A DNA stretch of 64,000 nucleotides, from positions 1,178,001-1,242,000 of the forward strand of contig JAHLMK010000008.1 in NCBI GenBank assembly GCA_019915135.1, written 5' to 3'. This DNA comes from Strobilurus pachycystidiatus. Its lineage: Eukaryota; Basidiomycota; Agaricomycetes; Agaricales; Physalacriaceae. Positions 1-9,676 of the stretch are shown here, piece after piece. How positions within the stretch are numbered: the stretch's first letter is position 1; every line of letters begins with the position of its first letter. Both the position numbers and the translations under genes were made by a program. Under the pieces are notes generated by a model. The model had not been told where the DNA came from, made no database searches, and saw nothing but the letters and a program-made list of their open reading frames with translations.

Positions 1-1130
1 CATTCCTCACCCTATGTCGTGATGAAATGATCAAAGTACCGTCCATTGTATTCCCGTTCCTTTCTGATACGATGTCATGGAACCCCGAAGTTGAGGATGT
101 AAGCATTTTCTCATCAACCGTCCTTTCATCCCGCTGAAGCAGATCTTGGTCTTAGAGGGGTTCCATGAGGAGAATACTCAATGACGCCCACTACCTGTGC
201 GGCCAAATTGAACTAGCTTCTTTGACCGTACCTGTGCAATCTCCGTCTATATGGGCGTCCAGTGCGTACGCACATGCCCAGGTGCGTGTCGACTAGTCCC
301 TGGGCCTGGAGATGACCGCTTATGATTTCTAGCCTGATAGAAATGGTTTACATCAGGCCTCTGCGAGCTTAGCGGCTCATATTGAGAGTTCGACATTGAC
401 CATACGGTAAGGTCCTTGCCCCTCTGTCATGACACAGTTGATCCATACATTCGAAGACTGCAACATTCACCGGATGACATGTCGGGGTTTTCTTCACAGT
501 TGAACGTCTATGGAACGTCAACACCCTTTGCGGAGATCAGCGGCGCCATTCCTGGACATGCTGAATCCTTAACGAGCATCTTCAATTACACGCACTCGGA
601 TAAACTCGAAGTGAGCATCCAGACAAGCACATCCTGAAGCTAGAAAATGACGCCATAGTTGCAGAATCTCGGGCGTGTATCGATATATTCACGGAGAGAC
701 GTTACAAGAGGCTTTGGGCCTTCCCTTCTCAACGCATACGATGACTGGTCAGCACAGTCTGTTACACATGGCCTGAGCAAATCGAGGTAACAGGCAGTCC
801 TGATTCTCTTGAGTGTCCGTCTGACACAATTCCAGAGAGCACCTTCCAGGCTACCCGGTATCTAAGCCCTTGACAGATATTTTCGGCGTAGATTCTACAG
901 ATCTGACGGCCCCAGTCTTCTCGTCCCTCTCGTTGTCTTCTGGTACAGGCAAGATATTCAAAAAGTACGCTCAGTTCGTAGATTCGGCCGTACGGAGGCG
1001 CCGAGATGTTCTCATGTCAGATGAAGAAAGGGACGATATGAAAGAGCTCGCCAACGAGTTGTGGACGGTGCATGACAGCCTCGCCGAATACGACGGTGGC
1101 GGAGATGCTGCGGTGGAAGAGGACGATTAA
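1..1130 (+). CDS. Unrecognised protein, 3' part; 5' end lies outside the window
   Basis: I do not recognise this protein. The last three exons read cleanly as about 438-610, 665-786 and 836-1130, joined by GT..AG introns of 54 and 49 nt that keep one frame open to the TAA at 1128-1130. The C-terminal part has a basic stretch (VDSAVRRRRDVL), then a charged helix-like segment, and ends in an acidic tail (AVEEDD). An upstream open piece at the very start of the window (frame 3, through MSWNPEVED, followed by a GTAAGC donor near 98) probably belongs to the same gene, but I could not join it convincingly through 100-437. No signal peptide or membrane segment is visible in the part present. It is convergent with the myosin gene, about 180 bp away. 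The gene is likely real because the frame is restored across two introns, but the product is unknown. Confidence 0.55.
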
Positions 1131-1311
1131 AAACAGGACTGTCGACAGTGGCCCTTGGCCCTTGGCCGTGCATCTGACCTACATGACTATCATCATACTG
1201 TGACAGGAAGCTGGTCTAGTCTATATCAATTCACTCCTATCCGGGAACAGTTCATGGTACAGAATACATGGGTATTTTGAAGTAGAACGGCCGTGCCGAT
1301 TGCGTGCGAAA

Positions 1312-4300
1312 TCATTGTCCTGCGCTGCGCCTGGCCATCTGGGAAACGGACTTAGACGGGACCGCGTTGATTGTTAGTAGAAGAACTTACAAGAGCTGCG
1401 AGATCCATTTGCCCTGCCGGAGCCGCTGGAGGTTTTACACCACCACCTGCCCTTGCCGGAGGGGCTGCAACAGGTCTTGAAGCTGTGGGTACTGGCGGTT
1501 TTCCGGGTGCTTTGGGAGTGGGCTTGGCGCCAACGGGAGGAGGCTTCGCACCAACTGCAGGCTTAGCAGCAACTATTGGAGGTTTGGGCTTAGCAGCAAC
1601 GGGCGGTGGTGCTCTTCCCGCCATAGAACTGGAAGGACGCGAGCTAGCGGGGGAATCCTCCGGAGTGGAGCTTGTGGTAATCGTCTTTTTCCAGGGTGTC
1701 GCTGAGCCGTTAGCCGGTGCCATTCCTGGGAAGACAGCAACTGGCTTGGCGTTGACATTGGCAGCGACAGACTGAACAGCAACCTTTATGTTGGAAGTCG
1801 TTGGCGTTGTCGTCTTGGCGGTAGGAGCGGGGGGAGGCGCTCGCCCCCTCGGCGGCGGCGGCGCCGCAGCGGCAGCCTTTGGCGGTACCAGCTCGAGATA
1901 ATTCCAAGGAGTGTACCCTTCTTCGGAGCCCTTTTTGACCAACCACCAGCCTTCCGCGTCGCTCTTGTCGAGTACCTCCACCAAGTCATCCTTTGCCAAT
2001 GACAGCTCTCCTTCCTGGCCATCGAAAGGGAACTTCGCGCGGTACATTGGAACTGCAGGCTGTGAAGGAGGCGGGGGTGGGGGCGGAGGACCACGGTGTC
2101 CAGCAGCGACTGGAGTCCTCGCTACAGGTGCTGGTGTTGCTTTCGGTGTAGGTTTCGGAACAGGTGAAGGAGCGGCAGCGGCAGCAACCGTGGTCTGCCC
2201 CGGTAAGGGACGGGAGGCGGGCTTTGGTCTTGACGAGGAAGGTTTCTACGACCGATTGAGATTCCAAGGTCATTTGAGGTAGTTGTACGTACCGATGGAC
2301 CGCCTGCTTTGAGAAGTTTGCCATGGGTAATTGGTCTCACAATCCCAGCCTTTCGCTTCGCTGGCGGCCGTGACAGACTACCAGCAGGTTCCCCAGTCGA
2401 TACATGAACTGCATGACTTTTGTACAAGTCATCCTTCTTGATAGTCTCGTCCCGTACGAATGTTATCTGAGCACGCTTCTCCTTCTTTTTGGCATAGTCG
2501 AGCCTGAGGACTTTGTCAGACGCGAGGATATTGTCGAAGAATGAGGTACTCACGTAGAACCGATGTTCAGGGTGATACTTCCATGACTGAGTTGCATGAG
2601 GTTGGCGGCCAGTTCAGTCTTGAAGTAGCAGCTGAAAACTGGGTCACCTTCCTCTGATGCGTTGACATTCAAGCACTGGAAAAAAATCATAAGTAATCGC
2701 CTCACACTGAGGGCAAAGACGCACAAGCCAGTCGTCGCGGAGATTCGACATGCCGATACTCTTGATTGTAACAAGTGGGATCTTGCGTTCGCATTGGTAG
2801 AAGGACCGACCATCCTTGATATTCAGGCTGACAATGTGCACGGCCTTTTGCGTCTGAAAGGGTTGAGTGATTATGTATCAGAGAGGCAATAGTACGATTC
2901 GTACCACCACAAGGAAGCGAGGACTAGGTTTGCTCGACCTGCCGAGTTTCGAGACCAGGATCTGGATCCTACCACTGAAGGTAACCTCTTCACCTGCACT
3001 GCAGTTAAGTCCCATGAAAGTTAGCGACGAAGGGTCGAGAACAGACCTCCAATTCCACAAGGACCGGCGATCTCCAGGCCCAAAGCACTCTTTCCGTTGA
3101 CGTTGAGGTAGTCGCCCATGAAACGACGGTAGCTGAGAAGACTGAACCTCCTGCGTTCCTTCCTACCTCCCAGTATCGTGTGACCATAATCACGAACCTG
3201 GGCGTAGGCAAGACCCTCCTTGTTGTTTTTCCAGAAGCGTTGTATCCTTCTGGCGCATTCATGCTTGTACCTCATATAGTTCCTGAAAGCGCGCTGGATG
3301 CGGCCTGCCATGTTATGCCAATAACGATCACGCATCGTCTCCAAAGCGAAGAGCTGTAAGACTGAGGTCAGCGTACATCCAGACGCTTGAGGAACTAATG
3401 GTGTACCGTCTCAGGATTCTTGATGAATGCCTTGGTCACTCCCATTTGCCACTCTTCCTTCGCGATACCAGTATCCTTTAGAATCTGTTCGCAGCCAGAC
3501 TTCGGGTCGCCATTCCACGTGTATTCACCAGCGTACGACGTGTTCGGAGAAAGCAAATAGAAGCGCTCCACCATCTTCTCAAAGGTGTTACGATACGCGA
3601 AACCGGCGCGGCGAACGCGAATGTTCTCCTGCAGACCAAGATACTTGATTTGATGGAGGATCGCCTTGACGTCATATTCCGAAGCGCTACGATTTTGGTT
3701 GGGCTTGATGGTCCGAATGTACGACGGTTGCGACTTCATAAGGTTCTCGACCAACGCCCCGGCAGAAGCCTAGTGCAAGTAATGGTTCAGTGATGCTCCA
3801 CAAATTGATAGAAAGGTGTACCTTGATCCTGTCACCAGCTGTGGGTGGTCGTTTCTTGCTGTTTGGGTCTGGCCGATCAGGGAACAACTTTTGCAGGAAC
3901 TGATTGCCACTGGAGCCGATGAGGTCGAATAGATCCTTCACGAGTGAGTCCTTGTTCTTGTCCGTCATGCCAGAGATGTTGTACATGACGTCACCGGCAT
4001 AGTGCCTGACCAGGAATTGAGCGCCGCGCGCCTCGAAGTGTGGATTGGATGCAAGCATTGACGTCCGTTGAACGAAACTGTTGTCGGCGGCGGCAGGATC
4101 AGCGTGCGCAGTTGCACAAGCATCATTGAGGGCGGCAAAGATTCCGGGTGGTCGTCGTTCTTCAATGAGATCGCAAACGATCTTGTTATTGAAGTACTTG
4201 ATGGGGTTCCACTTGATTTGCTCCCGAACGTACTCTTCTTGCTCCGTTTTGAGCGTGAGTTCAATGAAAATCTGTTGCAGCTTCTCGTTGACGTAGTTGA

Positions 4301-6007
4301 TGCAAAGCTGCTCGAAGGAGTTATCCTAAAGTCTGACTTAGCGGATGTAGTTCGCAATGCAAGTTCTCGTTTACCTCAAAAATCTCGAATCCGAAGATGT
4401 CCTGTCAGGGTGTTTGGTAAGAAACGCGTCGAGGAAACCAATGAACTCATACCAAGATACCAATGACGTTCGCCTTCGCTTGACGGGGCTTCATGGACAC
4501 GTTGATCCTTGAAACGATCCACTCAAAAAGATTGTTGTAGATAGCTTTCGATAACGCGTCCCGCCCCGTGTTCGCCTGAGCAGGATTGAGAGGAACATCA
4601 TACACTGATCCACGTCGTCCTCCACGTTGGGTCTCCATGACCTTGGTCGTAAGCACCTTCTGAACCATGGCGGGGTCTACTTCCATGAGGTAGCCGACAA
4701 AGTCAGTCACACCCGCGTCAGCAATCCCCGAGTTCCCGTCGTCCATCTCCTGGAATTGGACATTCCCGAGCCAAAGAACGACTGCCAGCATCTTGAAGAT
4801 CTCATTCTGCTCATCGGGAGTGAGTCCGATGATATCCATTGCTTTCTAAAGAATATATCAGCTTGAACGCAGAAGAAAGCAGAGAGACAAAACGAGACTG
4901 ACAATTGTATCGCGGTAGTCCTTGACGTCGTCGATGTCTTGCACCTCCAAGCAGTTACTTAGACTTGTGTATGCATACATATCAGGTCCCTGTAAGCCGA
5001 ATTGTTCTATCGAATATTGATGAATAAAGACGCGATATCGGTAGATGACAAGAGCGACGCACCACGTTGCTCGTCTGAAGCACCCTTGGTGAACTGATAG
5101 AATATGTGGAAGTTGCGCTCATTGTCTACTTGGCCGACGACACGGCCTTTCTCGAGTAGATAGTTCGTGATTTGGGCACCGATAGGCTCGCCGTTGGAAT
5201 TGAACATGATTTCCAGGTATTTGCCCTGGAGAAGCGTGAGGGATGAAAATGGGATGGACAGATATGAGGCGTACATGTCGACTGGAGTTGTTGTTGCGTA
5301 ATGTCTTTGCGCACCCAAAACTCTCCAGCAAGGGATTCGTGGCAAGGACCATGTCTTTGATCTCCTGGATACTGCTGTCCTGACCGCCCGATACCGCCGC
5401 GATGTACTGCATTATCCGCTTCGCCGCCTCGGTCTTGCCAGCGCCCGACTCTCCGGAGATAATGACACACTGATTCTCCTTGTACGCGTTCATGTTGTAG
5501 TAGGCAGATTCGGCAATGCCAAAGACGTGCGGGGGAACCTCGAGCCTGTTCTTGCCGCGATACTTTTGCAGCGTGTCCTCCGTGTATATGCCCAAATCTG
5601 CAGGACGCCTGAGCGAGATCGCAACGGGGAGATTGTGGTCGTCAGCGCACCTCGGAATGGATTGACGGATATTAGGACGGCGCCGATGTAGGTGTATATC
5701 TCAGCATTCGTCCATCGTTTCTGGAGATTCTCGTTGATGCTCTCGTTGCTGATTGTCGTCAGCAGTGTCATGTCCGACACGCCGACTTGTTTCTTCTTGA
5801 AACCCTCTTTCCAGTCGGCCTTGGCACACGAATCAGCACCGCGCCGGCCAGAACAATGTGCGGTGCTCACCTTGGCGACCTTGCCGCCGCCGCCAGAGGA
5901 TTTCTTCGCCGCGGGGGCTGCTTTCTTCCCCGCCTTCTTCGAGGGTGCCTGCACAGATCATCAGCATTGCGGCGGCAGAGAGGAATCAATCAGGGAAAGG
6001 GTACCAT
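1312..6007 (-). CDS. MYO1: Class I unconventional myosin (fungal Myo1/Myo3/Myo5 type)
   Basis: Actin-based motor of cortical actin patches, with roles in endocytosis and polarised growth. Order of parts: a short basic N-terminus, motor domain with P-loop GESGAGKT (about 5451-5428), TEDS-site serine in [11 protein letters not shown] (codon 4608-4606, the site that PAK-type kinases phosphorylate in fungal myosin I), two IQ motifs (3344-3230), a lipid-binding TH1 tail, an SH3 domain (about 2047-1885, with ALYDY-like start and GWW) and a Pro/Ala-rich tail. The coding start is taken at 6007: ATG is followed at once by an intron (6004-5949), giving [10 protein letters not shown], which fits the family. 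A second intron removes the stretch between KVAK and ADWKEGF. At the 3' end a GTAAGT donor with a CTAAC branch point points to a last intron near 1389-1339, so the protein ends [13 protein letters not shown] at the TGA at 1312 and not at the in-frame stop at 1352. No acidic (DDW-like) C-terminal motif is visible. There are many short introns in between. Confidence 0.95.
5949..6004 (-). other. Intron directly after the myosin start codon
   Basis: A 56 nt GT..AG intron begins at the base after the ATG at 6007-6005 and ends in GTGCAG before GCACCCTCG. Joined, the reading is M-A-P-S-K-K, as in other fungal class I myosins. Without this intron the reading from the ATG meets a stop quickly and the family N-terminus is lost. 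Confidence 0.75.
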
Positions 6008-6246
6008 TATGAAGGGGCGGGTCTAGTATTGTCGATGTAGTAGTAGAATGTAAAGTAGACCAACGCAGACGGTGAAGGTATGGTATGACGGAATTAGCGA
6101 GAGCAGGGTAGGGTCACAACACAGCACGGCCAAGTCCGGCCACTGCGGCTCTTCAGTTTTCAATGGGATGCAGTCAGATACGAGATGTATTTTTGACATT
6201 TCGTAGTTCATTTATGCAAGATAGTTAGTTGCTGTATACATCTAAG

Positions 6247-7381
6247 CTATGACCCAGTCGCCCTCGCTACCAGTTTTGCCAGACGCTGTTTCTGGGTGGC
6301 ATTCATTGACGCCTGATGGCCAACAACCGCTAAAGCATGCTGGGTGGGGGGAAGATTCGCGACGTCCTGCACGAGAATCGCAGGATCCACAGGCATATAG
6401 CGCTTGTAGTCAAACTGACCGCGTCTGCGAACGGAGGACACCTGGGAGAGGAGTGTGGGACGGAAGACAGTGAGGTGGGGCTCCAGTTCCTCCATGGCCT
6501 CTTCGAGCATGGGCAGCGAGAAGTCAATGTCGGGGCCTCTGAATTCGGCGTGGTAGATGTATTCCGGCGTGTATGTCGCCTCGGTTTCGTCTCCGTCTTC
6601 GTCGTCGTCTTCGAACTCCTCCTGCTCGTACTCTTCGTCGTCCTCGTCCTCCTCGAATTCATCAATCATTGGCCCTGCGTCTGCTGCTTCAATTGCAGGA
6701 CCAGCGGGAGAGACCGTCGGTGCTGCGTAGGGCAACTTGGACGGAGGGGAGGCGCGGCTTTCGGTGCCAGACGTCGCTGGCTGGGCAAGGCGAGTGCGAA
6801 CGTAGGAACTAGCAGCGCTCCTGTTCGCGGCTTCCTTGGCGAGGGGAGCACTTCTGACATAAGCATTCCTCGAATCTCTACTGTCATATGAACGACCACC
6901 CTTGGATCTGGATGGAGGCGGAGCAGTTGCCTGCGACTCCTTCTTCTTCTTGGGCTTCGCCACTTTCACACCCACGGGCGCCGCAGACATAGACAAGGCG
7001 TCTAGGTCGACGTTCATCATGTCGCCCGGGAACGCGGTCACTTTGCTGGGGAGTGATGAGAGTTCCGATAGTTTGTCGGTGGGAGGGACTGCAGGCTCGG
7101 CAACTTTTTCGACCACTTCTTCTTGTTGAGTCGTCGGTGGCGGCGACTGGTCGATAGGGAGAGATGGTGCGGCCTTGGTAGCTTTGTAGACTGGCCGAAT
7201 GAGCCTTTGCATTCCCGAATAAAACAGAAGACGCACTGGACGCACTGAGATCGACCCCGCCAAAGTCAGTCGCAATTCTAGCTCGGGATTTGGGGGGCGG
7301 CGCGTCGGAGGACATGCCGCGCGCACCGCGCACAATTTTGGGGCCGAGCTGGCGCCCAAGCGCGAGCCGGCATCGGAACAT
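6247..7381 (-). CDS. Predicted mitochondrial protein, function unknown
   Basis: I do not recognise a named family. The protein starts MFRCRLALGRQLGPK, rich in Arg and poor in acid, like a mitochondrial presequence. This start frame does not run into the long downstream frame unless a 55 nt intron (7245-7191, donor GTGCGT, acceptor CCAG) or its 46 nt variant (7236-7191) is removed. Both have length 3n+1 and restore the frame into IYKATKAAPSLP. The middle is low-complexity with a Lys-rich patch and a Glu/Asp-rich block (about 6665-6560). The last 110 residues look folded and begin with YIYHAEFRGPDIDF. A mitochondrial ribosome or translation factor is possible, but that is only a guess from the presequence and charge pattern. 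It is divergent from the PFA4-type gene with 74 bp between start codons. Confidence 0.6.
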
Positions 7382-7455
7382 GGGGGTAATAGCAAGACCG
7401 CGATGAATTTGTGCGTGTTTTGTTTCACTTCGTCCCTCTCATTCCCTCATCTCGC
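7382..7455. promoter_or_regulatory. Shared 74 bp divergent promoter region
   Basis: Only 74 bp separate the ATG of the predicted mitochondrial protein (minus strand) from that of the DHHC palmitoyltransferase (plus strand). Both 5' UTRs and core promoters must fit here or overlap the opposite gene. No TATA box is visible. Confidence 0.5.
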
Positions 7456-9238
7456 ATGGCCGGCTTTCTTGGCCTCCTCATCGTCAATCTCGTTGTCCTA
7501 CTCATCTGCTTTATTGCATATTCCTCTCAGATCTTCATAATATGGCCGTGGTACGGTCGAGCATTATCCGTCCAGCTAATAACGCTGTTGCTTCCCTTCA
7601 AGTATGCGGCCAACTTAGTGATCGGCCTCCCAACCTGATGCCTTCAGCTTTCTTGTCGGGATGCTCTTCTGGAACTACTTCCTCTGCGTCAAAACTAATC
7701 CTGGAAGCGTACCAGACTCTTGGGCAAGTACTCGTCCTGCACTATTGCCAATGCACCGCCTTGACCTGGATTGTGATCTATCAGAAACCAAATGCCGACG
7801 CGGATGGCTATGAAGTCAAGAAAGTTACAGGCGGACCTCGTCATTGCAGAATGTGCAAAAATTACAAGCCTCCCAGGACGCACCATTGCCGGCAGTGCGA
7901 CCGGTGCGCGTTTGATTATTGTGTTTGTCATGAATTCTGAGTGACTGACATGCGGTCTGCAGATGTGTCCTGCGCATGGGTACGCGTAATATCCTTGAAA
8001 GCAGAGAGAACTATCTCACCTCGACCAGATCATCACTGTCCTTGGGTCGATAACTGCGTCGGGCATTTCAACTACGGATACTTTATCCGCTTCTTATTCT
8101 TCGTCGACGTCGCTTGTTCATACCATCTTGCCATGGTGACACGACGTGTTCTAGATGAAACTTCAGCGTCTTATTGGGTATGTGCACCTGATGGAGTCGT
8201 GCAGCGTCCTCTCATCCGTCGGTAGAATGCTGTCTCCGCGACAGAGTTGGTCTTCATCATACTGAATTATGTGACTTGCGTTCCTGTGGTACTCGCCGTG
8301 GGCCCCTTTAGGTATGCCCGGCGCCTCTTCGCATCTCCGTTCTCTCATTCCTTTCCTAGTCTATATCATTTTTCAAGTTTGATGAGCAATACAACGACGA
8401 TAGAAAGCTGGGAAAAAGACAGAGCCACGCGCATGGTTCGCAAGGGAAAGCTTCGTGAAGTGTGTCCAGACCTTTTTCTCTGTAAATTGACTGATTTCCT
8501 GCTCTCTAGGTTCGGTATCCTTATGTGAGAGACCCTCGTCCAATTTCGTCGAATGAACACCGAACATTTCTTACAGCACCTTGGCCGGCTCCGCAACATC
8601 GAGAGCGTACTAGGGGAAAACTCACTTCTCTGGTGGTGGCCGTTACCAGCTTTAGGTGACGGACTGAGGTACGACATAAATCAGACCGGTATACATATTT
8701 ATATCTTTTCGACGCTTTACTCAGGCTGACAATTCTTTCAATAGAAGAAGGCTATGAACTCTCGGAATGGCCTCCACGCGACCCAGCAGAGGAGCGGCCT
8801 GACAACGCCCAACGATTCTCCCTCCCTGACTCGCCGTGGACATACGGCAACGGTGTCAACCCCGAGCTCGAACCCTCCAACTCCAATATCCGCACCGCGA
8901 AACGAAGACCCAAACGCTCGAGTCATCACTCTACGCTCCCACCTTACCACCCAGACTACCAAGAGGGCGCAAGTTCGGGCTATGACTACGAGGAGGACTC
9001 GGATTCATCTCTTGAGGAGGATGCTCTTCGGAAGCCGAGGATACGGAGAGGGTCGGAGGGATATGAAGTACGGCCGGCGGGACGAGAAGATATGCTACAT
9101 CGGTATCTGGAGGAGCTTGGGGAGACGCCAGGGAGGTATCATCGTTACATACCACAACCAGATTCGGACAGTGACGAGGAGGAGGACACGACTCCCATTG
9201 GACAAATTCGTGGACAAGTACCATACCAGACTACTTAG
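7456..9238 (+). CDS. PFA4: DHHC palmitoyltransferase, PFA4-like
   Basis: Protein S-palmitoyltransferase of the ER/Golgi membrane, attaching palmitate to cysteines of client proteins. Yeast Pfa4 modifies chitin synthase Chs3. After joining exons: two N-terminal membrane helices, the cysteine-rich zinc domain [20 protein letters not shown], the catalytic [19 protein letters not shown], two more helices, then the fungal Pfa4 segment [20 protein letters not shown] and a long acidic, Ser-rich tail ending at the TAG 9236-9238. The Asp codon of DHHC is split by an intron. The intron at 7724-7784 has a GC donor (TGG|GCAAGT). A GT donor there would not keep the frame between PDSW and [13 protein letters not shown] 7456 is the first real ATG, because the frame upstream opens only with GTG. 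Confidence 0.93.
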
Positions 9239-9676
9239 TGTATACTTCAGTGTGAAATAATAGGGACTATAATGGCTCAGCGACATTCTCGAACGTGACC
9301 GCCAACACATACAGCACGGCCGTGGACGATTGGAGACAAAGCTGTAGGTTAACTGCGGAAGCGCTGGATATCACCTTGTAGTTCCAGAAACTCGAAGTCA
9401 TAAGCAAAGAGATGGAATGAACACTTGCGAAAGTGTACATATTGTTCCTCAGTCAGTTCGAACAATCAGGAGTGTCATGGACCACCACGGACGGCTAGAT
9501 TATTGGCTTGTTACACTCTACAGAGGATCAAACTCGCAGGCATGTGAGGTATAAGATAGCCGATCGCGACATGGATGATGCAGACTGACTGAACAGGCAC
9601 TATACACTAGTACTGGCATACAGAGCGTATACTACACAAATTTAACATATAAATACAAACCGCCACGGACAAGGTA
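9239..9676. other. Intergenic, 3' flanks of two convergent genes
   Basis: 438 bp between the stop codons of the DHHC gene and the PEHE-like gene. It holds 3' UTRs. I see no open frame with family similarity and no repeat. Confidence 0.7.

Noticed and set aside
1352..1389. Myosin C-terminus ending NNQRGPV at 1352
   Set aside because: The sequence there is a strong intron (GTAAGT donor, CTAAC branch, TTCCCAG acceptor). Splicing gives a family-like end at 1312.
6337..6891. 184-codon plus-strand frame (Val/Leu/Phe-rich) opposite the predicted mitochondrial protein
   Set aside because: It is the complement of the acidic Glu/Asp-rich coding block (GAA/GAC repeats read as TTC/GTC). No domain or separate start context.
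7191..7245. Frameshift (sequencing error or pseudogene) in the predicted mitochondrial protein
   Set aside because: A 55 or 46 nt GT..AG intron restores the frame, so no damage needs to be assumed.
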